Part shown: positions 31,297 to 40,077 of the stretch, piece by piece
How positions within the stretch are numbered: position 1 is the stretch's first letter
Layout of the letters: every line of letters starts with the position of its first letter
Assembly: GCA_009782175.1 (NCBI GenBank)
Contig: WRKR01000026.1
Location: forward strand, 1 to 42,110
Direction of reading: 5' to 3'
Origin: Cystobacterineae bacterium
Lineage (GTDB): Bacteria; Myxococcota; Myxococcia; Myxococcales; Myxococcaceae
DNA length: 42,110 nt
Notes under the pieces: model-generated
Databases searched by the model: none
Told to the model about the DNA's origin: nothing
Seen by the model: only the letters and a program-made list of their open reading frames with translations
Program-made: the position numbers and the translations under genes

Positions 31297-32028
31297 TTAT
31301 GGTTTCTTGCGCGCCAGCAATGAAAAAACATCATCCATGGTGGGTGCGGAAAATTGTTCTCTTATTTTTTGAGGCGTGTCCAAAACTTGAATTTGGCCAT
31401 CCACCATAATGGAAACCCTGTCGCAATATTCCGCCTCATCCATATAATGTGTGCTGACAAATACCGTGGTGCCTGCCTTGGCGGTGTCAGAAATCATCTC
31501 CCAAAACTGTCGGCGGGTGATGGGGTCCACACCGCTGGTGGGCTCATCCAAAAAAACAATGCGTGGCTGGTGAATGATGGCCAGAGAAAAAGCCAGTTTT
31601 TGTTTCCAACCCAAAGGCAAAGTAGAAACAAGGCTTTTGAGTTTGTTTTCAAGTCCAAATTGAGAGGCCAATTGCTTCATTCGCTCTTGGGTTTGTGCGG
31701 ATTTAAGGCCATAGATGGTTGAAAAGAGTTGAATGTTTTCTTTGAGCGTCAAATCATCATAAATAGAAAACTTTTGACTCATATAGCCGATGTTTTTTTT
31801 GACCTGCTCTGTTTGTGTTGCAATATTAAAACCTGCCACCATGGCATGTCCGAAGCTGGGCTTTAAGAGGCCGCACAGCATGCGCATGGCGGTGGTTTTT
31901 CCGGCGCCATTGGCGCCTAAAAACCCAAATATTTCCCCCGGTTGGACTTCCAGACTCAAGTCCTTGACAGCCACAAAATGCCCGAAAGTTTTTGAAAGTT
32001 GATGGGCTTGAATGCTAAGAGCGCTCAT
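31297..32028 (-). CDS. ABC transporter ATPase, YbhF C-terminal-half-like
   Basis: 243 residues. Walker A GANGAGKT, Q-loop YMSQKFSIYDDLT, Walker B VFLDEPTSGVDP and H-loop STHYMDEA are intact. The signature is TLPLGWKQK instead of LSGGQ; the same LPLG form is known from the second half of E. coli YbhF. Its ATG overlaps the end of the first ATPase gene by 14 nt. In E. coli the two halves are one protein; here they are separate genes. Confidence 0.92.
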   Translation of the reverse strand: MSALSIQAHQLSKTFGHFVAVKDLSLEVQPGEIFGFLGANGAGKTTAMRMLCGLLKPSFGHAMVAGFNIATQTEQVKKNIGYMSQKFSIYDDLTLKENIQLFSTIYGLKSAQTQERMKQLASQFGLENKLKSLVSTLPLGWKQKLAFSLAIIHQPRIVFLDEPTSGVDPITRRQFWEMISDTAKAGTTVFVSTHYMDEAEYCDRVSIMVDGQIQVLDTPQKIREQFSAPTMDDVFSLLARKKP

Positions 32029-32935
32029 GGTTTTCTGAATGCATCAATTCTATAAAACAATCTTCAATACCTGCTTGCATGCGCCACACCTCCACATGCT
32101 CGTGCCCCTGGGTTTTTAAATACTCAACAATGTCATTTTCGGAGACGGAAGCGTCTTTCACTGTGAGGTGCAGGGTTTTCCCGAAAGCAAAACAATGTTG
32201 TGTTTTTTCAAATTGCCGAAGGGGTTTTAAGAGTGTGTTGGCGTGCGCGGACTGAACGCCAAACAAATGAAATTTAAATTGTGCCTGAATGCCGGAGGGC
32301 GAGTTGACGGCGAGAATTTTCCCATTTTGAATGAGGGCAATACATTCACACAGCTGGGCTTCATCCATATAAGGGGTTGAAACCAGGGTTGTTATATTGT
32401 GTAACTTTAAGCTTTGAAGCATTTCCCAAAACTCTTTTCGTGAAACAGGGTCCACCCCGGTGGTGGGCTCATCCAAAAGCAAAAGGGTGGGCCTATGCGC
32501 CAGTGCGCAGCACAGTGCGAGTTTTTGTTTCATTCCGCCCGAGAGTTTTCCTGCGGGGCGGTGCTTGAAAGGCGCAATGTGTTGCCATATGTCACGCGTT
32601 AAGGGGGAGGACTCATCAAAATGAACGCCATAAACATGGGCAAAAAATTGGATGTTTTCCAAAATGGACAAGTCCGGATAAAGCGAAAACTGCCCCGGCA
32701 TAAACCCAATTGTTTTTCGGATTTGCTTGGCTTTGCTTTGAAGGTCGAAGCCGTGGATGGTGGCTTTGCCTGAAGAAGGAAGCCTCAATGTGGCCAAAAT
32801 CTCAAACAAGGTGGATTTGCCGGCGCCGTCGGGGCCGATGAGGCCGAAAAGTTGCTTGGGTTTTATGTGCAAATGAATATTGGAGAGGGCTTGAAGGGCC
32901 CCAAAATTTTTGCTGAGGTTTTCAATATAAACCAA
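32015..32935 (-). CDS. ABC transporter ATPase, YbhF N-terminal-half-like
   Basis: 306 residues from a TTG with aaagg about 9 nt upstream, 12 nt after the adaptor gene. Walker A GPDGAGKST, signature KLSGGMKQK, Walker B LLLLDEPTTGVDP. The H-loop reads STPYMDEA, with Pro where the catalytic His is expected, so only one of the two ATP sites in the pair is likely fully hydrolytic. The C-terminal 80 residues (after about 225) form an extra domain. Confidence 0.92.
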   Translation of the reverse strand: MVYIENLSKNFGALQALSNIHLHIKPKQLFGLIGPDGAGKSTLFEILATLRLPSSGKATIHGFDLQSKAKQIRKTIGFMPGQFSLYPDLSILENIQFFAHVYGVHFDESSPLTRDIWQHIAPFKHRPAGKLSGGMKQKLALCCALAHRPTLLLLDEPTTGVDPVSRKEFWEMLQSLKLHNITTLVSTPYMDEAQLCECIALIQNGKILAVNSPSGIQAQFKFHLFGVQSAHANTLLKPLRQFEKTQHCFAFGKTLHLTVKDASVSENDIVEYLKTQGHEHVEVWRMQAGIEDCFIELMHSENHERS

Positions 32936-32947
32936 GTGAAGTGGCCT

Positions 32948-33865
32948 TTAGGGTTTGGGGTTTGGAGAAAAAAGCACTTCGGCGGGCATGCCCATTTTGA
33001 GGGCCCCATCATTGGGCACCCCAATTTTAATGGCATAGACCAGGTTGACGCGCTGCTCTCGGGTTTGAACCATTTTGGGCGTAAATTCCGCTTTGTCAGA
33101 AATCCAAGCCAGCGTCCCCACATAGGTTTTGTGTGTATTGTCGGGCCCATCTATCAGCACACTCACCCTTTGGCCGATGTATATTTGCGAAAGCTGCTTG
33201 CCGGACACAAATGCCTTCAAAGTCATCTGTGTCAAATCCGCAATTCTATAAATGGGTTTTCCAACCGTCAGCAACTCATGGGGCTCCACATATTTGCTTA
33301 ACACTGTTCCTGAAATGGGGTTGATAATTTTGCATTTTTCAAGGTTGTTTTCTATTTGGAGGATTTGAGCTCGCAGTGTTTCTGCCTGAGAGAGAATGGA
33401 GCGTGTCTGTATATTGAGGTTGGATTTGAGTGCATGGATTTGGCGCTCGAGAACTTGGCGTTGGGATTTGAGCTCATCCAACTGTTTGGAGGTGGCGGCT
33501 TCTGCTTGAAACAATTGCTGAATGCGAAGCTCTTCTTTTTTGGCGGCGGCCCATTGCTGCTCCAGGCTGGCCAGCTGCACAGGAATGTCAGGCATGCCCA
33601 CCATTAAAGCTTCAATGGATTTTTCCAAAACCTCTTTTTGGAGTTTCAAGGGGACAGGGTCAATTTCTCCAACCAAAACACCTGCTTCCAGTTGGCTTCC
33701 CTCTTCGAGAGAAAGCGTCAACAATTTGCCGTTGGATTCTGCGGACACAAGCGTTTCTATAGCTTCAAAATTGCCATAAGCATCTGAAGGGTTAGGGTTG
33801 TTTTTGCAAGAGAGGCATATAAGCCAACAAGAAAAACAAAGAATAAAGGCTTTGTATTTTATCAT
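32948..33865 (-). CDS. Membrane fusion (HlyD/YbhG-like) adaptor, probable lipoprotein
   Basis: 305 residues from the ATG at 33865, placed one base after the TolC-gene stop (coupled translation); the ATG at 33886 would add seven residues and overlap. N-terminal hydrophobic segment ending CLSC20-KNN, a plausible lipidation site. SAESNGKLLTLSLEEGSQLE is the first lipoyl half, a long coiled coil spans about 75-165, the second lipoyl half is NPISGTVLSKYVEPHELL, followed by a beta-barrel (MTLKAFVSGKQLSQIYIG). It should connect the inner-membrane ABC permeases to the TolC-like channel. Confidence 0.9.
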   Translation of the reverse strand: MIKYKAFILCFSCWLICLSCKNNPNPSDAYGNFEAIETLVSAESNGKLLTLSLEEGSQLEAGVLVGEIDPVPLKLQKEVLEKSIEALMVGMPDIPVQLASLEQQWAAAKKEELRIQQLFQAEAATSKQLDELKSQRQVLERQIHALKSNLNIQTRSILSQAETLRAQILQIENNLEKCKIINPISGTVLSKYVEPHELLTVGKPIYRIADLTQMTLKAFVSGKQLSQIYIGQRVSVLIDGPDNTHKTYVGTLAWISDKAEFTPKMVQTREQRVNLVYAIKIGVPNDGALKMGMPAEVLFSPNPKP

Positions 33866-33866
33866 T

Positions 33867-35222
33867 TTATGTGCCGCCCACAACATGTTCGAATGTCAAA
33901 ATGGCTTGAAGACGCAGCAATTTATGGCGTTGTTGATTGAGCATGGCTTGTTTTTCGGCATTTAAGTCCAAAATATAGTCATTGGGAGTGACGATGCCGT
34001 TTGACAAGGCTTGCGCAGTGCGCTGCGCAATGTTTTTTCGTTTTTGAATAATTTCATTGTCACTCAAAATGAGCACTTCATATTTTTTCTGTGCTTCTTT
34101 GAGGCGGATGAGCTCGCGTTGCTGAGCGGACTCAAAGTCTGCCTTTTGGGCTTGGATGGCTTTTTGTTTTTCAAATATGGCGTCTTTTTGTTTGGACATG
34201 GCCCACCATTCTGTGAGGGGAACATGAAGCCTGAGGCCAACAATGCCGAAAAAATTAAACTTGTTTTTTAAAAAATCAAACCCAGGGCGGCCATAAGCAA
34301 AGCTTGCATTTAGACTCAATTGAGGCATTGCTTTTGAAAATATTTGGTTTTTTTGGGCCTCTCCCTGAGCCAGTTGTGCATGATAGAGCTGAATTTCTGG
34401 GCGGTTCAGTTGTGCTGAGGTGTCCAGGAAGGGCTCTGCACGTTGAGGGGTGACAAAGACAGTCTCAAGGGGAATTTCTTTGCCTGTCATTTCAGACAAA
34501 ATTTTGATGGAAGCCTGTTTGTTGGCTTGGATTTCGAAAATGTTTTGTTCTGTTTTCAAAATTTCAGCGTCCAGTGTGTCCACATGGTTTTTTAAAGCGA
34601 CACCTGCCGAAAGTTGGTTTTGCAGGGTTTTTTGTTGAAGAGCCAAATCCGCCTTGAGGGTTTTTAAAATATTTTGTTGCTCTTCGAGAAACAATATTTC
34701 CAAAAAAACCTGAAGCAGCTGTGTTTGGAGTTGAAACAAGGCCATGTCGGCTTGTTTTAATTCCATGTCATGGGCGGCATTTTGAAGTTGCTTTTGTGCA
34801 GAAAGGCGGCTTCCATCATATAAAAGCTGCTGAAATTCAATGGAAACCCTATATTGCTCTTTGGAGAGAGGGGCCATGCCAAAGCCCGGTATACTGGGGA
34901 GTGTGGTGACTTCGGATTGCCATGAAGCTTGTGCATTCAACTCCAATTGGGGGAAATAGCGCGTATGAAGCGCAGAGAGGTGGTTTTGGTTTGCCTCAAC
35001 AAGGCTTTGTTTTTGCGATGAAATTTTCGAGTTTTGCGCTGTCCACTCCTGACACAACTCCAAAGTCAACGCCAAAGGCTTTTCTGTGGACAAGGGCTTT
35101 TCTGTGGACAAAGGCTTTTCTGTGGACAGGGGCTTTTCTGTGGACAAGGGCTTTTCTGTGGCCACAATGCTGTGGAGAAAAACATGGCCCGCCAAAGAGA
35201 AGACAAAAAATAGAGCATTCAT
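33867..35222 (-). CDS. TolC-like outer-membrane efflux protein
   Basis: 451 residues, signal peptide at residues 1-20. Directly after it come five TEKPL units (about 22-50), then an outer-membrane efflux fold: two copies of a long helical hairpin rich in Gln/Ala/Glu (QNSKISSQKQSLVEANQNH; QPQLELNA-like strand FPQLELNAQASW; second copy MPQLSLNASFAYG). ATG overlaps the TetR-gene TGA (ATGA). It provides the exit duct for the ABC exporter. The repeat insertion after the signal peptide is not expected in this family. Confidence 0.9.
   Translation of the reverse strand: MNALFFVFSLAGHVFLHSIVATEKPLSTEKPLSTEKPLSTEKPLSTEKPLALTLELCQEWTAQNSKISSQKQSLVEANQNHLSALHTRYFPQLELNAQASWQSEVTTLPSIPGFGMAPLSKEQYRVSIEFQQLLYDGSRLSAQKQLQNAAHDMELKQADMALFQLQTQLLQVFLEILFLEEQQNILKTLKADLALQQKTLQNQLSAGVALKNHVDTLDAEILKTEQNIFEIQANKQASIKILSEMTGKEIPLETVFVTPQRAEPFLDTSAQLNRPEIQLYHAQLAQGEAQKNQIFSKAMPQLSLNASFAYGRPGFDFLKNKFNFFGIVGLRLHVPLTEWWAMSKQKDAIFEKQKAIQAQKADFESAQQRELIRLKEAQKKYEVLILSDNEIIQKRKNIAQRTAQALSNGIVTPNDYILDLNAEKQAMLNQQRHKLLRLQAILTFEHVVGGT
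35077..35166 (-). repeat. 18-bp in-frame minisatellite in the TolC-like gene
   Basis: Five units of ggcttttctgtggacaag (plus strand), coding Thr-Glu-Lys-Pro-Leu-Ser on minus. Three units contain TTGTCCACA and one CTGTCCACA on minus, which resemble DnaA boxes, but the phase is fixed by the reading frame. Confidence 0.95.
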
Positions 35223-35908
35223 GGTTTTTCTGAAGCGGTGTCCGAAGAAAAAGAAACAGGGGGAGAGGGCAATGGGTTTGGAATATAAATAGCGTTTAAA
35301 ATAAAAGGGACAATTTGGGTTTTTCGCCTGAGCATTAACTCCCTGAAGTCAGCAGCTTGCAGGCCAAAAGCACATTTGAGTTTGGGAGCTGCAATGAAGG
35401 GAAAAACACAAAGAGAGATACAATTGAGCAGCAATTCTGAAGGTTGAATGTTTTGAATGCGTCCTTGGGCGACTTCACTTTCCACTTGCTCGAAAAAATT
35501 TTGAAACAAGTTGGGAATGAAGTTTTTTTTCTGGAAGGTTTGCAAAAAAAGCTCTGGATGTTGAGCCAATATGTTGACCATAAAAAGAGGCAACTCTTCG
35601 GTTTCCAGAAGAGCGTCAATATAAGTACACACCAATGAGGCAATGCTTTCTGCAAGCGTTGTTTGGGTTGTGAAAGACTTCGAAAGCCTGGAATACATTT
35701 TGTCAATGAATTTTGAGCAAACGGTTTTGAAGAGGTTTTCTTTGGAGCGAAAATAATAGTTGAGCAAAGCCAGGTTTGTGTTGGCCTTTTGCGCAATGAC
35801 GCGCATGCGGGCGCCGTGATAGCCTGAAGCCATGAAGACTTGCATGGCCGCAGCCATAATTTTCTCTTCCGTAGACGAAGTTAAAAGGGGTTTTGAGGCC
35901 TTAGTCAT
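35219..35908 (-). CDS. TetR-family repressor, CecR/YbiH-like
   Basis: 229 residues. Residues 13-60 are a TetR helix-turn-helix (EEKIMAAAMQVFMASGYHGA, then VIAQKANTNLALLNYYFRSK, ENLF). The longer C-terminal ligand domain matches the CecR/YbiH type in length (inference). First gene of the operon for a tripartite ABC exporter, overlapping tolC by ATGA, the arrangement expected of a local, self-regulated repressor responding to the exported compound. No ribosome binding site is visible before the ATG. Confidence 0.9.
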   Translation of the reverse strand: MTKASKPLLTSSTEEKIMAAAMQVFMASGYHGARMRVIAQKANTNLALLNYYFRSKENLFKTVCSKFIDKMYSRLSKSFTTQTTLAESIASLVCTYIDALLETEELPLFMVNILAQHPELFLQTFQKKNFIPNLFQNFFEQVESEVAQGRIQNIQPSELLLNCISLCVFPFIAAPKLKCAFGLQAADFRELMLRRKTQIVPFILNAIYIPNPLPSPPVSFSSDTASEKP

Positions 35909-35920
35909 CTGTATAAAACG

Positions 35921-35949
35921 TTTGTATCAGTCATTTGTTTAACTGTCAA
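35921..35949 (-). promoter_or_regulatory. Candidate promoter of the export operon
   Basis: On minus TTGACA (35949-35944), a 17-bp spacer and TACAAA (35926-35921), 4/6 to TATAAT. The start would fall only about 6 nt before the TetR ATG, so the transcript may be leaderless, matching the missing ribosome binding site. An AAACGTTT palindrome overlaps the -10 and could be the repressor site. Confidence 0.5.
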
Positions 35950-35994
35950 CGCCACAGCAGTCCTCAGCTTAATAGGCTTGTTTTATTGGTGTTT

Positions 35995-37674
35995 TTATTT
36001 TTCCAGCACCACCATGCTGCGTGTATTCGGCTCATAAGAGACCCTGACCCTATCGCCGACTTCCCAGGGCAGCTCGGCTGAAGAAGACAGATACCTCACC
36101 CTTCGCGTCACTTTTTCCCCGCCATAGTTGATGGACAAGGTGAAAACCACTTCTGGACAAGCGTTGAATTGAGCCCCCGTATAAGCAATGTTCTCAATCA
36201 TCGCCCTCAACCGCACCTCGCTTGGCGTTGTTTCGCTGTGAGAGGGTTTGGCTGAGCGCCTGAAAATGCGCCAGAGCACCCAGGGCACTATCAACATGCT
36301 TATAGAAAGAATGAGGCTCCCTTTGCTTTTTATTTTTTCTATAAAACTGTCCATATTGGGAAAAATTTCTCTGAGCGCATCCTCAAAAGAAAGGCTCTCA
36401 GCCTCGGGAGCCCCTTTGGCCCCAGCAGCCCCCCACCTGGAAGCTATTGAAGCAAGGCCGCTAAAAGGACGTGCTTTGAACGGGAGCACAAGGGCATCTG
36501 CCTTTCCTTTCCTTTTGAAAATTAAATGCTTGGACCAGGAAGAGATAAGAGAATGAATTTCTTCCAACTCAAAATGCTCAAAGGTGGGAAGCGGCGTCGA
36601 CACTTTGCTTTGAATGTCATATATATATCCGCTGACAGAGGCGTTTTGAGGGTTAACATCCGTATACCCCAAAACCATTTGCGTTGAGCTGTCTTGTTCA
36701 AAGCGCCGGGCATGATAAAGCTTTTGAAAACCCTCGGGCATATAGCTGGATGTAGGCTGTTTTGAAAGGGAATGCGCTTGAGAAACAGGGATGAAAAAGA
36801 GCCTGGACAAGCCGTTTTCCTGAATAGAAACAGCCAACAAAAGGTTGTTTCCATAATAGGCTTGGAGGAATGGCACATAGGGGTCGTCAGAAGGGCTGAA
36901 CTCTGCAATCAGAGGCACATCGGCTCTGGTGAGAAAGGGGGAAATATAAAACATTTTGTTATTATATAAAGTTATTTTAATAACAGGCATATAGCTGTCA
37001 TTGTCCACATGTTCAAACTGCACAGACTTAATGCCCTCTGCAAAGGCTTCAATGGAGCTGAGCGGAAAAACGGTGGCTTTGCCCTCCTGTATAAACATCA
37101 GCGCATCTGCACCGCTTGGGTTTTTGCCCACCAACACGGCGTGGTTTTGCCAGAAGAGGGGTTTTTCAAGAGGGTTATTCAGATGAAATGCTTCGCTGAT
37201 GCGTTCCGGGGGGCGCGTGGGACTGAGCCTATATACATGGCAGTTGGCAGGCTCGTTTGGGTTTGAGCCCTGTGGAACAATCAACAGCGTGTCTGGGTTT
37301 TGGTTGAAAAAACTCTCTGGGTTTTGGTTGACAAAATAGGCATGTCGAAAAAAACCACTGGGCACGAAATAGGAGAGTTTCCTGGTGTTGGTGGACAGCT
37401 CTATCGCTTCCAGATGGATGGCGCTCAAGTCCTGCAGGGTTGTAGAGGCGCGATAAAGCACCTGGCCGTCTGCGGATATGCTCGAGTCAATCCTTTGTTG
37501 TTCTTTTATATTTTCGCTGGGGTGCGGGGCTTGCCTTTCGCCCGACAAGAAGCTTGTCGTCTCAGGCAGGGTTGTTTCTGCACGAGGCGTTGACTTAAAG
37601 CCAGACAATGCCAATACGCCCATCCAAGACAAGCACAAACTTCCCCACAACAGCCTTGCTTTTCTCATAAACAT
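35995..37674 (-). CDS. Membrane-anchored exported protein with C-terminal OB-like domain
   Basis: 560 residues or close to it. The ATG at 37674 (or 37668) is preferred, as caggaag lies upstream and the product begins with a clear signal peptide (MRKARLLWGSLCLSWMGVLA). The frame is open to 37737. Residues about 40-430 are strand-rich with propeller-like repeats (DSSISADGQVLYRAS, DTLLIVPQG) facing the periplasm. A single span (SILSISMLIVPWVLWRIF, about 453-472) precedes a 90-residue domain (AMIENIAYTGAQFNACPEVV, then ELPWEVGDRVRVSYEPNT) that resembles the small beta domain of DUF3592-like proteins and should be cytoplasmic. Family not otherwise recognised. Divergent from the next gene. Confidence 0.7.
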   Translation of the reverse strand: MFMRKARLLWGSLCLSWMGVLALSGFKSTPRAETTLPETTSFLSGERQAPHPSENIKEQQRIDSSISADGQVLYRASTTLQDLSAIHLEAIELSTNTRKLSYFVPSGFFRHAYFVNQNPESFFNQNPDTLLIVPQGSNPNEPANCHVYRLSPTRPPERISEAFHLNNPLEKPLFWQNHAVLVGKNPSGADALMFIQEGKATVFPLSSIEAFAEGIKSVQFEHVDNDSYMPVIKITLYNNKMFYISPFLTRADVPLIAEFSPSDDPYVPFLQAYYGNNLLLAVSIQENGLSRLFFIPVSQAHSLSKQPTSSYMPEGFQKLYHARRFEQDSSTQMVLGYTDVNPQNASVSGYIYDIQSKVSTPLPTFEHFELEEIHSLISSWSKHLIFKRKGKADALVLPFKARPFSGLASIASRWGAAGAKGAPEAESLSFEDALREIFPNMDSFIEKIKSKGSLILSISMLIVPWVLWRIFRRSAKPSHSETTPSEVRLRAMIENIAYTGAQFNACPEVVFTLSINYGGEKVTRRVRYLSSSAELPWEVGDRVRVSYEPNTRSMVVLEK

Positions 37675-38102
37675 ACGCTTCCTGTTTTTTTCCAGAAACA
37701 CGCTCATCCGTTCCCGAAGCAAAAATGGTGTTGCCAAGCTCTACAGTCTACAGCCTGCCCCCCGGGCGCTTGGAGCCTGATGTGAAACGCGGCTGTTATC
37801 CGCTATAAAAGCGTTGCCAAGCAGAGGCTTATAAGCTCTATATGAGCCTCTCTCCTTTGCAAAGGTTTTTTTGCGCTCCACAGCGCCTGAAGCCACTGTG
37901 CTTTGCCCTCTCAGGCAAAGGTTTTGAGGCGAGTTTATGCGCTGCTCCCCCTTTTTCAAACAGGCATGCTTTGTATTTGCCAACATATGCCACCTCCAAA
38001 GCACACCGTGTCTGGCTTTGGTGTCTTTTCCCTACACCCTGTGTTGGTGTTGTGTTAAACAACCTGGACTATATGGCCGGAACCACGCAGGAAGAGTCCA
38101 CA
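37675..38102. other. Divergent intergenic region
   Basis: Upstream frames of both neighbours run into this region but have no ribosome binding site. It holds a perfect palindrome cctttgcaaagg (37854-37865) and a ctttgcc/ggcaaag hairpin (37901-37920), and several tata-rich spots around 37803-37842. Promoters for both genes are expected here. Confidence 0.35.
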
Positions 38103-39827
38103 ATGGAACCCACTGGAAACATAAAACTCAGCACCTCAAAGGAATTTTCTGTGAAACGTTTTGCTCTGGGCACGCTGTGTGTGTTGCTGGCGATGGCTTT
38201 GGGGGCCTGCTCTGAGGAGTCTTCTCCTTCTTCTTCTTCTCCAGGGGGAAGAGACAACCCCATAGAGTGGGATGGTGAGGGCTATCTGGTTATTTTTGAC
38301 GAAAATGGTGGGGACACCCTGGCAAACCCGCAAAACAAAATAGTGCTGCCCCCAGAAACAACTGTGGATGCTTTGCCTGAGCCCCCCACGCGAGAGGGCC
38401 ATAATTTTATGGGGTGGAATATGGAGGCGGATGGGAGTGGAATGCCTTTCACCACCAACACCCCGGTGAGTGAGCACCTCAGGGTTTATGCGCAGTGGGA
38501 GCTTTCTTCTGCGGTGGGCACCCCCAGCTTGAGTGTTTCCATCAGCCCCAGTGCGGAAATACTCACGCCTATGCTCAATGGGGCCTATAGTGAGCGCTCC
38601 ACCACCTTTGCTGTGGTGGTTTCGGGGCTTGCCAGCGCGGCCGAGGCCAACAACACCAGGCTCAGCATCAGCGTCACCAATGGGCTCTTATTCGCCGTTG
38701 AAAGCAACCCCACCAACAACACTCAAAACTTCAACGTCACCGTGGGGTATGATGGGGAGGCAGCCTTTCCTGAAGGGGTTGCAACCTTTAGTTTGTTCAT
38801 CCATGTGCCGGGCTATGAGACGGAAAGCAGGACGACGCGCGTCAACATCCGAGATGGCTTGGCTGCAGAGAGTGCCATTCCGCTGAATGAGGGCAACATC
38901 CTCCATTTTAACAGCTATGTGAGGACGGCCGCTGGCCTGGTGCGGCATTATAGGTTGGCCGAAAACATTAGCCTCAACACCTCCTCCAACAATTGGACGG
39001 CCATAGGCACCAGTGCTGCCCCCTTTATGGGCAGCCTCAATGGCGACGGCCACACCCTCTATGGCATTCGCATCAGCAACAGCAGCACCCACCAGGGTTT
39101 CTTTAGCTATATAGGCGAAAATGCCGTGATAGAAAACCTGGGGCTGACCGATGTCAGCGTCAGCGCAGGCCAATATACGGGCGGCCTGGTGGGCTATAAC
39201 CGCGGCGGCATCGTGCGAAGTTGTTATACCACGGGAGTCGTCAGTGGGCAGAATGACACGGGCGGCCTGGTGGGCCAAAACCGCGGCACGGTGCACAACA
39301 GCTATGCCGCAACCAATGTCTGGGGTCACGGCAATACCGGCGGCCTGGTGGGAAGAAACTTCGGCACGGTGGAACATGTCTATGCCACGGGCATTGTGGA
39401 CGCCTCCGTCGGTCGCACCTCCGCCCGCCAGAATGTGGGTGGCTTGGTGGGGGGAAATGACGGCACGTTGCGCAACAGCCTGGCGCTCAACTCAAGGGTT
39501 AACGTCTCCTATCAGATATACGAGTATCCTAACGGCGGGGGCGCAGTTTTGGTCACCCGGTGCTCCACCAACAACGTCGGGCGTGTGACGGGAACCGCCG
39601 GCACTTTGTCAGGCAATTATGCATTTAGCGGCATGCTCAACTGCTTGGGCGCCACATTGTCCTCAAGCACAAATGCCAACAGCACCCAAGGCGAAAACAG
39701 GACGGCCTCCGCCCTGCAAGTGCCCGGAGGCTTTCCGGCTGCATTGCGCACCACCCCGTGGACATATGAAGCAGAAAGGCTCCCCGGCCTCGGGCAGTCG
39801 GTGGCTATGCCCTCGCATCTACGGTGA
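38103..39827 (+). CDS. Lipoprotein with InlB-type repeat and GLUG repeats
   Basis: 574 residues from the ATG at 38103 with aggaagag 6 nt upstream; the frame is open to 37842, but the upstream part is not protein-like. Lipobox ALGA-C36, then a Ser-rich linker. Residues 61-132 match a Listeria-Bacteroides (InlB B) repeat: VIFDENGGDTL, REGHNFMGWN, RVYAQW. Residues 135-265 look Ig-like. From about 358 to 460 there are four GLUG repeats (TGGLVGYNRGGIVRSCYTTG, TGGLVGQNRGTVHNSYAA and on). Such combinations occur in adhesins and surface proteins (family knowledge). Not a member of the CF-ending family. Confidence 0.85.
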   Translation: MEPTGNIKLSTSKEFSVKRFALGTLCVLLAMALGACSEESSPSSSSPGGRDNPIEWDGEGYLVIFDENGGDTLANPQNKIVLPPETTVDALPEPPTREGHNFMGWNMEADGSGMPFTTNTPVSEHLRVYAQWELSSAVGTPSLSVSISPSAEILTPMLNGAYSERSTTFAVVVSGLASAAEANNTRLSISVTNGLLFAVESNPTNNTQNFNVTVGYDGEAAFPEGVATFSLFIHVPGYETESRTTRVNIRDGLAAESAIPLNEGNILHFNSYVRTAAGLVRHYRLAENISLNTSSNNWTAIGTSAAPFMGSLNGDGHTLYGIRISNSSTHQGFFSYIGENAVIENLGLTDVSVSAGQYTGGLVGYNRGGIVRSCYTTGVVSGQNDTGGLVGQNRGTVHNSYAATNVWGHGNTGGLVGRNFGTVEHVYATGIVDASVGRTSARQNVGGLVGGNDGTLRNSLALNSRVNVSYQIYEYPNGGGAVLVTRCSTNNVGRVTGTAGTLSGNYAFSGMLNCLGATLSSSTNANSTQGENRTASALQVPGGFPAALRTTPWTYEAERLPGLGQSVAMPSHLR

Positions 39828-39840
39828 GGGTGTGTTTTTG

Positions 39841-39893
39841 GCCCTGCCGGGTGGGGGCTTTGAGTATTTTTTCGCCTGCACGGCAGGGCTTTT
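39841..39893 (+). terminator. Terminator-like hairpin with long loop
   Basis: gccctgccg (39841-39849) pairs perfectly with cggcagggc (39881-39889), followed by TTTT. The 31-nt loop is longer than usual, so it is a weak candidate for ending the GLUG-lipoprotein transcript. Confidence 0.45.
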
Positions 39894-39912
39894 AAAAAAG
39901 GTTTCTTTGTTA

Positions 39913-39934
39913 GAGGCGAGCTTTGGCTCGCCTC
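39913..39934. repeat. Short member of the gcgagctttrgctcgcc palindrome family
   Basis: gaggcgagc-tttg-gctcgcctc, a perfect 9-bp stem with a 4-nt loop. The same core appears in 25517-25534 and, diverged, in 1330-1350. Confidence 0.6.
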
Positions 39935-40077
39935 ACTTTGTCCCACCGTTGAAAACTTTTGGCACCTCTGAAAATACAGTGCTACATGCCTGGGCGTGGT
40001 ACCGAAAACCGTATAGCCGGGTTTAACACCCCGAGCTCTATATGGTGAAGCAGTTAACCACCCTATAGGGAGGCAGC

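Noticed and set aside
35077-35166. Replication origin based on clustered TTGTCCACA
   Set aside because: The 9-mers result from a codon-phase repeat inside tolC; there is no AT-rich unwinding region and no dnaA, dnaN or gidA nearby.
37842-38102. 87-residue N-terminal extension of the GLUG lipoprotein
   Set aside because: The extension precedes a clear signal peptide and lipobox with its own ribosome binding site at 38103, so it is not translated as part of this protein.
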